Shown here piece after piece: positions 37,601 to 49,591 of a stretch of DNA of 64,000 bases. Below the pieces are notes generated by a model. It was not told where the DNA came from and searched no databases. It saw only the letters and a list, made by a program, of their open reading frames with translations. Where the stretch lies: contig OX352773.1 in NCBI GenBank assembly GCA_947095535.1, forward strand, positions 38,213,398 through 38,277,397, in the 5' to 3' direction. Positions within the stretch are counted from its first letter, which is position 1. Each line of letters begins with the position of its first letter. The stretch is from Poecilobothrus nobilitatus (Eukaryota; Arthropoda; Insecta; Diptera; Dolichopodidae). Position numbers and translations under genes: made by a program.

Positions 37601-40338
37601 TAAAATTGTACATAATATGTAAAAAAAAAAAATAAATAAGAGCAAAAAAGTTGTACCTATAGTAAGTATATCATTATTATATGTATATTTATTGTTATTA
37701 TTATTATTGTATTTTTTCTGAGTGATTTTTTTTTTATTTGTTTCGCTTTTTATAGAAAACACAAAAAAAAAACATCTGAAATCATCATCGTCGCAGACAA
37801 GAAATCAACCCAACCATTGAATAAAAAACGAAAATCGGTGAAAATATGTACAATGTTTACAAGCATTTATTTACTTAAAATGTTGCTGGAAAATTTTTAC
37901 ACTAGACACAATTTAAATTATGTAAATTAATTTTACTGGCACGATACATATTGTTATCACAGTGAGTAATTTTTTTTTTTTTCTTAAGTAAGAATTATGT
38001 ATAGTGTTTCCCGAGAAAGTTGTTGATGTTAATCGTATTCTTATGATTTTGAGTTCGATCTTATTTTGGTTAACAGCCAGATTTATTCAGGTATTAAAAT
38101 TATGGAATTTATGGAATTTTTCTGTTTCTAGAAAACACAACCAAACGTTCCGGTAATCAATTTATTAAAAACTCGAATTTGTACTCGAATTCAAAATTGT
38201 ACCTATACAAATTGCATATATACCTATGTAAATATATACATATGCATATGATTTCTTCCTAATGTAAATTAAAATGTTTGTTTCTTGAAATACATAATTA
38301 ATTTTATTAAAATTGTGGTAGGTTGCTGTTGACATCTCATAATTTGTTGACTTTTAACTAATAAATAAAATTAACTAAAAAAATATAAATAAAATTATAC
38401 CGGCTTAAATACATAAAAAATAATACTTGTATGTTACTACATAATATCACAACAGTATACATAAATAACTTTAAATATTTAGCATTATTCAAAAGCAACA
38501 ATAAAAATTAAAAAAAAAATAAAAATAATATTGTATCTAAAGTTTTATTAATAAAACAAATTGTATCGCAACATTTTCGATATATATATATGTATTGCTA
38601 GTGCCAGACCAGCATATTATACTATGGCATTTCTTTTTTTTTTTTTTTTGTTGCTTCTATTTACTTAATTCGAGGAGAATTTGCGAAAAATATGAAAAGC
38701 AAAAAATAAAAAAAAACTTTACAAGGTCACCTTATACATGTTGCTAATACATAACTACTTATTCCTAAATAAATATAGCAATACCATATCTATACACATA
38801 ATAATTAATTATGTATTTATATAATATACATATACAAATTGATATATACATATATGTACAAATTCAAACTCAAATATACATTAACATTTAGTTTTTGTTG
38901 CTTGAATTCAAGTAAAGAAAGAGAAAGAGTAGCTGTAAAGTATCTGATAGACATAAGACACATGGTATTTATTTCTTTTTTTTTTTTTTCATTTAAAAAT
39001 ATTTCAAGATTCATTTTCTCCATATCAGAAAAACACAACACAAGTAAAGTTAATGTAGACCAATAATGTTAAAATCAAAATATATATTGTATTGTATTGT
39101 ACAATTATTATTAGGGTGCTTTGTATGTATTTAATTTTACACATTGAATGTATTTGTGGTATTGTATACAATAATTTCTATAAGTGAAATTTAACAAAAG
39201 AAAAGAAAACATTTTTTTTTTCAATCATATGGATTCAGAAACAAAATATATGTATATGAATTTATGTGTATACGAAAATTGATATTAATATTTTTACGTA
39301 TACAAAATTATTGTATATAAACATAAGTATAAATAAACACGACTGTCTAATCTATAGAATGTAGAGAGTTTTGTTGTTGTTGTTGTCTATTTTTTTTGTT
39401 TAGTATTTCGCGAACTTTTTTTTTTATATGAAAAGGTAGTTTTTTTTTTTGGTTATAGAAAATATAGCATTTTTAAATTTAAAAATACGTAAATAAAAAA
39501 AAAAAAACCATAAAAACTATCGCAATTTTAATTTATTTTTATTGTATGTTGATTATGTACTTTAAGCTTGAATAGGATTCTTTTCTTAGAAAAATAAACA
39601 TGTACCTAAATCTATGTATGAAAATACATAGGTATATTATGTGCATCTCTTTAGCATTGAATAAAAATGTAAAAATAACTTTTAGAAAAAGAATAATGAA
39701 TTAGTGCATTTATTAATAATAACAACATAAAATTGATGTTTTTATTTTTGCAGATTTAAAATTATTTTATAAAATAAAAAGAAAACATTACTTTGGATGT
39801 TGATAAGAAATATAATACCTATCAGTAGGTATTTATTATTAATTTTTTTTTAGAATTTTTATAAATTTATTTAATCATTTTGTTGCAAAAATTGGGACAT
39901 TATGGTAGCAGATAAAATTTATATTTCTTTTATATTGTCTTTTTGCACAAGAAAAAGTTAAAAGTTCACTAAAATAACGATTTATCCTAGGTACATAATA
40001 TAAAACAAACTTACCTACATATGTATATATAGCACTTTAATAAATTTCCTCAAATTAATAGAAAATTACCTGAAAGAAAACATAAATTATAATTAGTATC
40101 TACAAAGTACTTATTCATATCTTTTAATTAATTTTAATATTATGTTATTAAAAAGAAAAATATTTATTTAAATTCTTCTTCGAGCTCTACTTATTTTGAG
40201 CTTTTTTTACCCTTTTGAGTTTATTTGCCCTTTAAATTTATTTAATTTAAATTTATACTCTAAAAATATTGATTTTAAATTACATTTTTAATCAAATTCA
40301 TTTTATTAATTATTATGGCAAGTTTTGTAAGTTCGATC
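34613..40338. other. gene-free AT-rich stretch; possible promoter/UTR-like patch at 37180-37860
   Basis: No coding exon can be supported. The patch 37180-37860 is less AT-skewed and contains CG-bearing words (ACGGCGACCGACATTAACGAC, from 37379) reminiscent of insect 5' untranslated exons. Only a very short reading frame starts there. A TTG microsatellite lies at 39370-39386. Confidence 0.4.
39370..39386 (+). repeat. short (TTG)n microsatellite
   Basis: Five consecutive TTG/TGT units in non-coding sequence. Confidence 0.8.
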
Positions 40339-40660
40339 TCAAAATATATCCTTAGGTAGGTAGGTAGAGTGATGACCTTCACGATGCTGCGTGAGGGCCT
40401 CAATTAGCACTAGATTGCGCCATTTACCACTACACTCACGATTCTCACTTTCGTTTGCTTCTTTGCAACTCCTGCAGGAGGTACTGTGTGGGATTCCTAA
40501 TTTGGCTGCATGCGTGCCCACTGGTCAGTGGCCTGTGATGATTGCCACTAGTCTGGCTATATCTGTGCGAGATTTGGATATCAACTCATTTGATCTCCTT
40601 TTGTTGTATGTGGGCCACAATGTTCTAGATATGGTGCAAAAGTTTCGAGTCTAGAATAAC
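40339..40660 (-). pseudogene. non-LTR retrotransposon 3' fragment (post-RNase H Cys region)
   Basis: On the minus strand the translation reads KSRTDIARLVAIITGH, a stop (TGA where Trp is expected), then PVGTHAAKLGIPHSTSCRSCKEANESE. This is the region of R1/jockey-group retrotransposon polyproteins just after RNase H, with the CRSC half of a Cys/His cluster. The usual HLLC...C continuation is lost; unrelated sequence with TAGG repeats (40353-40367) takes over. It is GC-balanced against its AT-rich surroundings. A minus-strand open frame covers 40339-40521. Confidence 0.75.
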
Positions 40661-43115
40661 GTCTAGATACTTAGCGATGATCAGTCAGTTTTAGAGTATA
40701 ATTATTGAGTTTCGGAAGAACAAAAGTAGGTATTTTGGATCTTGCCGTGAAGAGTACCATATATCCTTAAGATCAGTATTCAATCTCTAAAGAAATTAAA
40801 AAAATATTGTTCGAAAAAAATTATGTGAGTAGATACACTATCCTTAATGCATAAAAATTAAAAATTCCACCTGTCTTAATAAATTCACGACTATTATTTC
40901 CGTAAATACTGAAGTCAAGTAGATAATTTTTAGAATAGTCAAAACAGAAATCCTAAAATATTCGTTAAAAGAGCGAAACAAATTTTTTTTTTTATCATTG
41001 ACCCAAAAACATAATTTAAATCGAAATGTCTGAAATAATAATAAAAACGAAGTAAAAAAAAATATTTCACATTTTTTTTCATGATACAATGTTTTTTTAT
41101 TTATTTACTCAATTAAAAAATTAGATGAATGAACAAAAAAAAAAGTAAGAATTGCTTTATGTTTATCTAAAATAGAGTATAAAGTTGTACAATGAATCAT
41201 TTTTTTTTATATTATTTTATCTTTTTTTTATTCTATATATCACCCCCTCTTTTATACTGTGTTTTGTTTGTGTTCATTTGCGAATTTTTTTATTTATAAA
41301 TTATGTATCGCTTTTTACTTTCTTCCTCTACATATAAGATAAAATAATTTCTGATGTTTTTGGGGTCCCAAAAAACGAAAAAAAAATGTTTTTGGGCATA
41401 GGTACGTGTATATTTAAATACCTCCACAAATTTTCTAATACCTATAGCAAGAACTTGCAAATATTTTAATGAATAAACTGAAATTTGGCTGACGAAATTC
41501 TATACGATGGTTACCAAGTCTAAAATGAATATGGTCTAGGTTTGACCGCCTCATGTCTGTGGTTTGACCGCGCGGACTCACATATAACAATGTTTGTCAC
41601 ATACAAAAAGATTTAATTTATATTAGATGAAATTTAGAACATTTCGCTTATAACAAAAAATCTGTCCAATGAGTATGAGTTCTTTAATGAGTTGGTATTT
41701 CTTTCAAAAGTAAAATTTTTATATAACTCTTGATGTGAAACTTATCTATACTCCTATACTCTTAGATTTGATATCTATTGAAACTACATACATATATATT
41801 TTTAAAGCATTTAAAACAGTGGCATATAATGATAAAAATTATGGATTCTAAAATAAATCTTTATTAGGTATGTAGTTATACATAATATAGATAAAATCAT
41901 AAACAAACTATATTTACTATACAATAAAATATAGATAACACGGTTCAATCATTGAATAACATTATTGCAATATTAAACATTTAATTAGACAATAAAAATT
42001 CAATAAACAGATTTAGACATACATATAAGTACATGCTTATAGTTATAGAAACACATGGAACAAAAAAATCCATATAATAAATAAATTTCATTTAAATTAA
42101 ATTTGTATTATTCAATATGGAAAACCAAATAAAATTTTTTCGAAAAAAAAAAAAGTTGATTGGGTCAGTCACAATTTCTAAAAACAATATTCTATTTAAT
42201 TAGGCCAGAGAAGATTTGTTTTACCACATACTTAATCTAGTATTTAATTTATTTAATAACATAATTGGTGATCATACTGAAGAATCTTGAGCGAACACTA
42301 AATTAAGCCAAAATTATAATATTTTCATTTCAAAAAAAATTTTTTTTTTTTTAATATTAAATAAAAGGACAGTTGAAAACACTTGAACTGATGCGATTTA
42401 TTTTTGACTTTAGCAACATTTTGTTTTTATTTATTTGTATCTATAAATTTAAAAAGCAATAGGTATATCGTATCGTATTCGTCAAAAATTGAAATTTTAT
42501 AAATAAATAAAAAAACAAATTACAACAAACTCTCATAATTTTTTTCAGAAATTTAATACCTATTCCAATATTTTACTCAAAAAAAAAAGAGTTGCCATTC
42601 AAATTCAAATTATATAGACATAAGTAATTTTAGGTATGTATATAAAAAATTGAAAACTAACTACATATTATATAAGTATATGATTTATAATTTTGTTCTG
42701 ACCAACTACACTTACATTCAAGATATTACAATAAAAAAATTCAAGTTTAATTAATTTAATTATTGGAATTGCATGACTTTAATTAAATAAAATGAATGAC
42801 TGCATTATAATATATACTCTATAATTAATAAGTCTACACAATTTGAATATTTTAACCTTACTACTTATTAAATAAAAAAATTTCATTTCATTTTTTTTTT
42901 TTTCTTTAAACTTTATTATTAACTGATAAAATATTTTTCTTCTTTTAAGATAAGATAAACAAAAAAACAGAAAAAAAAAAACATCGGCGTCAAATTCGTC
43001 ATTTTATCAAAACATTTAATTTAGTATATTTTAAAACTTATAGATATTAGCAGTGATATTTAAAATAGCTGTAAAATAATTATTATTAAAATTTATTATT
43101 AAAAAAAATTATAAA
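40661..43115. other. gene-free AT-rich stretch
   Basis: No gene seen. A small island near 41530-41580 has two direct copies of GGTTTGACCGC in an otherwise AT-rich context. Just upstream of 43116 there is no recognisable TATA or initiator that I would single out. Confidence 0.5.
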
Positions 43116-45248
43116 ATGTTTAAATATCAAAATTTATTAAATATTTTAATTATTATTTTATTTTATTTTGTTCAGATAAAAGCAAACTTAAATAATAATT
43201 ATATTTTAAATAATAATGAATTAAATCATAATAATTATCCGTTTATTGTTTCAATACAACGTTTAGATCTTCATTGGTGTTCTGGTGTTATTTTAAATGA
43301 AAGATATATTTTGACAGCTGGTCATTGTGTTGCTAATTTTTATACGAATAAAAAGTAAGGTGGATTTAATAAGTTAATTATTTATCAAAATTATGTATCT
43401 ACAATAAATTATTATGTACATATTATTAAAAAATTATATATATCTATATGTAGTAGGTACAAACAAAATAACATAAAAGTAATTGTGGATTGAACTTAAA
43501 ATATTAAATATAAATTTTTTTTTTCTGAAATAATTAATTAAAATAATTCCTGTTTCTATAACACCTAATTCAAAAACTAAAAACAAATTGTTCGTAACAT
43601 GTTCGAGTCTCCCGCACGCTCACCAGTAAACATTAAAATAAACTTGCGTTAAATCGCACGTGTATCACCAATGAACATCACTTAAATATTTCAAAATTTC
43701 GTGCTCACCAATGAACATAAAAGAAACTTTGCGCGAAGTTGCACTTGAATCACTGATGAACATTTTTAAAGGTAAAAAAAGAGTACATTAAATTAATTCG
43801 AACTTTTGACAATATTCAGTAATGTTCACTAGCTGCAAGACTTAAGCAAGTTTATTTTGATGTTCATAATATTGATTCGGGCTTTGAAGAACATTCAGCA
43901 GTGTTCATCACCTGTTATACCTGTCAGTTTTAACATAAATTTATTTTTATATTCATAAGTGAGCACAGGATTTTGAAACATTAATTTAAAAGATTAAAAC
44001 TAATGAAGAGGAATTGTGATATTAATTCTCCTGGTATTCGAAAACAAACAAAATATATAGAGAAAATCTGAACAATTTAATAATGATCAAACTTTTTAAT
44101 GTGTCACACCACTCTACAGGCTACGGCAAATTCTAGTTTTACGTATATTATGAGAGACTAACTCAAGGTCTAAGCTCTTTGATACTTAAATTAACAAATG
44201 AACACTAATAAAAGCCGCAGACTTTACGCGAACATAATAAATTCTCATACTCGACATGATTAATCTAACATTGCAATGTCACTTTGAACTGATATATTCT
44301 ATTATGGTAATATTTAAGATATATTACATTAGATTATTTATTTTTAACATCATTAAAAAACATTTATAAGTATAGTCCAGTTACAACTAGACTAAAAGTG
44401 ATATTAAGTTTATCTAACATTTAACATCATTTACTAAGATATTAACTCTTGTGTAAATGATAAATTTTCAATTAATTGTGACAGTTCACTACAATAATTA
44501 ATGAACAACATATCTGATACTTGGAATAAACATTTAATTCTGATAAAATTAATCATAACTACAACATATATTTTTTTTTTAAGTTAAAAATGAATTAATT
44601 TTCATTTACTATAGCTACATATGTATATATATGTACTTATGTATTTATAGGTATTTTTTTTTTTTTTTCAGATACTCAAAAGAATATTTTACTGTTATTG
44701 CTGGTATAAATAATTTAAATTCAACTGAATCTGGTAAAAGATATGATATTGAAGAAATAATATTACATAAAAATTATAATTATTATTATTATGATATTGC
44801 AATATTAAAATTAGATGATGATATAAAATTTTCATTAAAAATTCATCCAATTAAATTATACATAACAAAATTATTACCTAAAACTGAAATTAAAGTAATT
44901 GGTTGGAAATTAAATAAATTTAATAAAAATTTATATAATAAATTAAAAATTAATAAATTATTTTTATTATCTGATATTGAATGTAAAAATATATTAAATG
45001 AAAAAAATTTTAAAGGAATTTTATGTTTAATTCATAAAAATATAACAAATAATAATAATCAATATTGTATTGGTGATAGTGGTGGACCAGCTATATATAT
45101 GGATCAATTAATTGGTATATCAAATTTTGTTGGTTTTGAATGTTTAAATAATTATATTAATGGTTTTGCTAGTATAAATTTTTATAAAGATTGGATTGAT
45201 AAAATTATAAAAAAATCAAAGAATTTACTAAAAAAAAAATCATATTAA
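43116..45248 (+). CDS. secreted chymotrypsin-fold serine protease homologue
   Basis: Two coding exons, 43116-43354 and 44672-45248, join across a 1,317-bp intron (donor AA|GTAAGG, acceptor TTTTTTTTCAG) to give 271 residues. Residues 1-23 form a hydrophobic signal peptide, predicting secretion. The chymotrypsin fold (S1 family) is shown by TAGHC (His70), YDIAILKL (Asp121) and GDSGGP (Ser216), so the triad is intact; Cys55/Cys71 and Cys184/Cys198 fit usual disulfides. Unusual points: the would-be mature N terminus ILNN (30-33) follows Tyr, not Arg/Lys, and the residue six before the catalytic Ser, which sets S1 specificity (Asp in trypsin), is Gln210. Trypsin-like cleavage is therefore not expected. 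Codons are strongly AT-biased, with Asn/Lys-rich loops and a Lys-rich tail. A polyadenylation signal AATAAA lies at 45429-45434. Substrate and tissue are unknown. Confidence 0.88.
43606..43970. repeat. imperfect palindromic element in the protease intron
   Basis: Left-arm motifs GCTCACCA, ATGAACAT and AAACTTGCG recur in inverted form on the right as ATGTTCAT, CAAGTTTATTTT and GTGAGCA (about 43964). ATGAACA occurs at 43671, 43711 and 43756, and TGTTCA at 43823, 43861 and 43902. The outer edges GCTCAC (about 43619) and GTGAGC pair. It resembles a foldback DNA element that inserted in the intron. Exact termini are unresolved. Confidence 0.6.
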
Positions 45249-47357
45249 ATTATATTAAGTATAAGAAATTAAAATTTAATAAGATTAAAAAAAAAAAAAA
45301 CTTTATCTATACTTAATTGAATATACAACAATATTATTTATATTATAATACTTTAAGTATTTATATATAAGTATAATATTTTATATAATTTATTTATAAG
45401 TTTTGATGCTTTGCTTTTATTAATTAAAAATAAAATCTCTCTACTAAATAAGAATTTTTTTTTTTTAGCTGTACTTATTTATTTGTTTTATAAATACATA
45501 TATTTTAATAAATATAATACATAAAAAAACAAAATTAATTTATTATTTTATTTTCACTTTATGAAAATTAAACAAAACATTTATCTTTTTGAAAGTGTAT
45601 TGCCAAAAAAAAGAATACATAATATACATATATATCATAGATTCTATATTTAAATGTAGGGAGACAGAAACCCTAAAATCGTAAAAATCAATATAGGTAC
45701 GAATCTAAACAAAAAAAAATTTTTTTTTTTTTGACAAGATTCATATTTGAACATTTTGAGAGCTGATGAGCTTAAATATTACAAATTTACTTAAATGGGG
45801 TTTGTTTACTTTTATCCGAACAGAACACCGACGATATCCATCTCCAAAACTATTAGGTCTACAGATATGGTAATAATTTTTCCAACTCGGAGGCCAACAT
45901 CATTTTTAAAAATAAAGTTTCATTCATCAAAATGAAAGAAATAGCAGTGCATATAACAGTGCACTTATTTGGGCAAATACCCCGTATACAAATATTATAT
46001 TAAAGATTGCTTTAAAAATCATAGTAAAATATGTATATGTATTTCTTCACTAAAAAAAAAAATTGCTTAAAAGTTATAAAGTGAATAATTTACAATAACA
46101 AGAAGGCTTAAAAAAATTTATAGAATAGAAGTCAATTTAAAAAAATAAAACTTCTTTTATTATTCAGTTATTTAGAAATTTTTTTATGATTAATACTTAA
46201 TACTTATTATCTATTTAAAAAATTTAACCTTAGTAACTACTGTTACAATATATCTGGGCTGTAAATTAGCGAAAAATTGTTTCCAGTAATTTTAAAAATT
46301 TTATGTTTTTAGAATTCGTACAAAAAAGTACGGTTTGTTAAGTTTAAAAACAAAAAAAAAAAGAATTGTCAATTTTATTCATGTTATGTAAGTGTAACTA
46401 CTTAATAAAAAAAAATTTTAATTTTATTTTTAAATAAATAATAAATGCCTATTTGTTAAAAAAAAAATTAATTTAGCCTTACAAATAAAATGGTTTTCAA
46501 ATTTTCTTCCTTTAATGAATTTCTTTATTGAGATTATATAAATTTTAGAAGCGAAAAGGCACTCTATTCTCTAACTTGCGTAGTAGAGGAACGGCCAGTA
46601 TTATTTGAGCAGGTTCATATAAAAATGGAGTCTATAATTTTCGTTCGTCCCGAAAATTCAAAATAATAGTTTTTTGTTTTAAAAAACATGAAAAAAATAT
46701 TTTGTTTTTTCTATATTTATGACATCTATAGCAAAAAATAAATCATACTCAAAAAAAAAATTAAAAATCAAAAATTGTGAGCAAAAATTCTTTTAAAAAC
46801 CAAATAATTTGTATATACAAATGTTTCTATAATTTGATTTCCTAAAAAAATTATACACTAGTACTCTAATATTTTCTGATATCTTTGACTGAATTAAAGC
46901 CAAAAACCCAGAAATAATTTGTGAACCAAACACTAGCGACAAAATACTAGCGTAGCCATTTTAGAACTTTCGTAGTTATTTTTAGCCTTTTTTTTTTTTT
47001 TTGATTTATGTAGGCTGTGATACATTTTATATTTCTATACTTTTATGCTAATCATTTCACATTATGTCAGTTTTATTTTATAGATATTTTTGTAGATATT
47101 TTATTACAATTTAGCACAATTTAACTAATTGACTAAGAAATAACACTAAATAACACTTTCTCATTTTTAAGAATTGGCAATACTAGAAGTACTGACTGTG
47201 TTATTTTATTATGCTATCATAATTAAAGCAATACCTTAAATGTTAAAATTATTAAATAGTTAAATATGTATATACAATTTTATTGGAAAAAATTCTGAAG
47301 AGTTTATTTTTTTTTGATTAAAAATTATATTTTCTTTTTAAATTAATTTATTTAAAA
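45249..47357. other. gene-free stretch with some higher-complexity islands
   Basis: 45,740-45,990 and 46,530-46,980 are less AT-skewed than their surroundings. The first has weak inverted GGGGT/ACCCC ends (about 45797 and 45978), possibly an old DNA transposon. No open frame of protein character was found. Confidence 0.4.
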
Positions 47358-47359
47358 TA

Positions 47360-47501
47360 CAGTCAGTTTCAATATTATTTAAATAGTAAAGAATTTTCAA
47401 ATTAATTTTTGAGTTCAATGTGATCAAAAAAAAGATATTTTGATTTCAGTTCCTAGTCCCAACAAAATTTGGTGGTGTGTAAATAATATTGAAACTGACT
47501 G
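47360..47501. mobile_element. Tc1/mariner-type MITE, 142 bp
   Basis: The 22-bp terminal inverted repeats are perfect: CAGTCAGTTTCAATATTATT at the left plus two more bases, and the exact reverse complement at the right (ending ATATTGAAACTGACTG). TA dinucleotides flank both ends (47358-47359 and 47502-47503), the expected Tc1/mariner target duplication. The core is non-coding, so movement would require a transposase encoded elsewhere. The perfect ends suggest a fairly recent insertion. Confidence 0.88.
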
Positions 47502-47503
47502 TA

Positions 47504-48049
47504 TCTAATTAAATTAAATTAGGTAAAAATTACACTGTTCCAAAACAAAAATTTTTTTTTTTTTGAATTATAAATGATTTGCGATCAATTTTCTATGAAT
47601 TACTGATTAAATAAAGATGATCAAAGCAAGATTAGATTTACTTACTCTGTGCCAAATATAATTTTATTTTGAATTAATGATCTAATTAGTTATATCCTTT
47701 TTTATGAAACAAAATATATTTTTTCTTAATTTTTAATTAATTGTTAATGTAAAAATTATAAATGTGTATTTACAAATTTCAGTATTCTTTTTAAACAGAA
47801 GAATAAGCCATCCCAATTTTGAACAATATGTACTTAATTACATATTTTAAAATTTTAAACTTAGCAGCTTTTTGTTCCTTTTATAATCCTCCTTGAATAT
47901 GTAGTATATGTACATAGTATGTAGTATATGTACATACATCTATATAATTGATTTTCACCCTATAAGATATATGTTGAATGATTTGGTAATAAATTTAAAA
48001 ATGATTTAAATCTTATTTCAACTGTTTCACCAACCACTATATTATGTAG
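47504..48049. other. gene-free AT-rich stretch
   Basis: Only a short direct repeat (GTAGTATATGTACAT twice, about 47901-47936). Nothing else seen. Confidence 0.5.
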
Positions 48050-48051
48050 TA

Positions 48052-48445
48052 CAGTCGGGCCCGTGTAAATGCAATCCGGTTAAGTGCATAACCCGTTTAA
48101 AAGAGCGCACAAATTTTGCACCATAAATTTTAACACTATTTTCTAACATTTTTACTAGGATATTTGCAACTCGTTTAAATGCAAAAACCTTTTAAAACAA
48201 GCACAAAAGATCTTCGACTTATTAATCATAACCTATACTGTCAAATTTTTTAACATTAGTTTTTGAAGTTTAAGTAACGAATTGTTAATAGATTTGCATT
48301 ATTAAAATCACAACAAATCAATTTTAAAAACACGCATATAAGCACATAATTTGTGCAATTATCCGGGCCTCGGATTAATGCAAAACGCGGATATGAGCAT
48401 CAAATGGCTGTGTTTTTAGTATGTGCAATTAAACGGATCCGACTG
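48052..48445. mobile_element. pogo/mariner-type MITE, 394 bp
   Basis: The left end CAGTCGGGCCCGTGTAAATG and the right end (reverse complement CAGTCGGATCCGTTTAATTG) form about 22-bp terminal inverted repeats with four mismatches. TA dinucleotides (48050-48051 and 48446-48447) flank the element. Internal copies of a related motif (CGGTTAAGTGCATAACCCG, TCGTTTAAATGCAA, CGGATTAATGCAAAACGCGG) lie next to the ends as subterminal repeats. There is no transposase frame. Assignment to the pogo branch of Tc1/mariner rests on the CAG ends and TA duplication only. Confidence 0.85.
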
Positions 48446-48447
48446 TA

Positions 48448-49365
48448 TTAGTATTTTGATAATATGGTACGAAAATTTTATTCGATAATGAAAATATTGA
48501 ATTTTAAAAATTCAGAATAAGTTTTTTTCTTAATTTGTTCAATTAAAAAAAAGTTTATTTCATTCAGTTATATTTATCTATATACATATCTATATATGTA
48601 TCTATATATCATTTGTTCATAATTTAGTTAATATTTATTTTTTTATATATGTAATATAAAACTGACTAGTTCGTTAGTTACAGGCCGATTAACCGCTTAT
48701 TGTTTAATTTCATAGTTTTTTTTACTTCAATTTCCTGGTAAAATGAGATATTCAGGGAAGCATATATATGTACATATATACATATAGAAGTATATCAAAA
48801 CAACTAAAAAAAAAATAAAATAAAAACTGCGAAAATAATAAACAGAGCAAATCAAAAATTAAAATAAAAAAAAATATGTTATTTTAGAAAATTTGCAAGG
48901 TTTTGAAAATTTTATTTCACTTTAAAATTTTTATTTTAAAAAGGAACTTAAAAAGATTCCGTTTATATAACTATTTTCGAATTTTTTTTTTTTTTTAATC
49001 AGTAACTAACTTAACTAAAAGTTTTTTTCTCATAAAAAAAAAATGTCAATGTTTTTTTTACATCTTCCTATATTAGGTATTAATGTTTATGGACTGTATT
49101 AATGGACTAATGTCTTTCGTTAAATGTTCGTGTTTCTACATATCTAAGAAAAAGAATTAGAATAAGTAAGTGGTGTACATTAAACGCATAGACATTAACC
49201 CTTAATAAGTTTAAATCTGTCTACAAAAATTTTTACCTATAGTTAAATACCTTTAACGTCCGGTGTTCATTTTCAATAGTAAGTTCATCTAATTTTGATA
49301 TTTTAGATTCATGTTATTGGCGAGAAATTTAAATGAATGTTTGTGTTGATCAACTAAATTTTTTT
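48448..49365. other. gene-free AT-rich stretch
   Basis: AT-rich, with TATA/ACAT simple repeats near 48570-48670 and 48760-48795. No gene seen. Confidence 0.5.
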
Positions 49366-49591
49366 TTTTACATACATAAATGTAATGCAATATTATGAAC
49401 CATCGGCTACTTAGGCCATTATAGGTTTTTATACCATTATTAAATTTATATACTAATATTATTTATTTTGTTTTTATTATATACTATATATTTACATTAT
49501 ATTTAGTCGTAAGGGGGGTATGTAAAAAAAAAACACTTACGACTTGTGCAGGGATCGAACCCACACTCTTTCGGTTAATACGCCACACGCC
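49366..49591 (-). mobile_element. tRNA-derived SINE (subfamily A), 5'-truncated
   Basis: The minus strand matches 1845-2075 block for block: GGCGTGTGGCGTATTAACCG, B box GGGTTCGATCCC (about 49552-49563), hairpin arms GTCGTAAG/CTTACGAC, the body, then the CCATCGGCTAC block near 49400. About 25 bp of the head, including the A box, are missing. The copy should therefore not be transcribable from its own promoter. Confidence 0.85.

Noticed and set aside
37472..37762. 96-codon minus-strand open frame
   Set aside because: Low-complexity Asn/Tyr/Ile/Phe product of simple repeats.
45793..45985. Possible DNA transposon with GGGGT/ACCCC ends
   Set aside because: The inverted ends match over only a few bases and no target duplication is visible; too weak to call.
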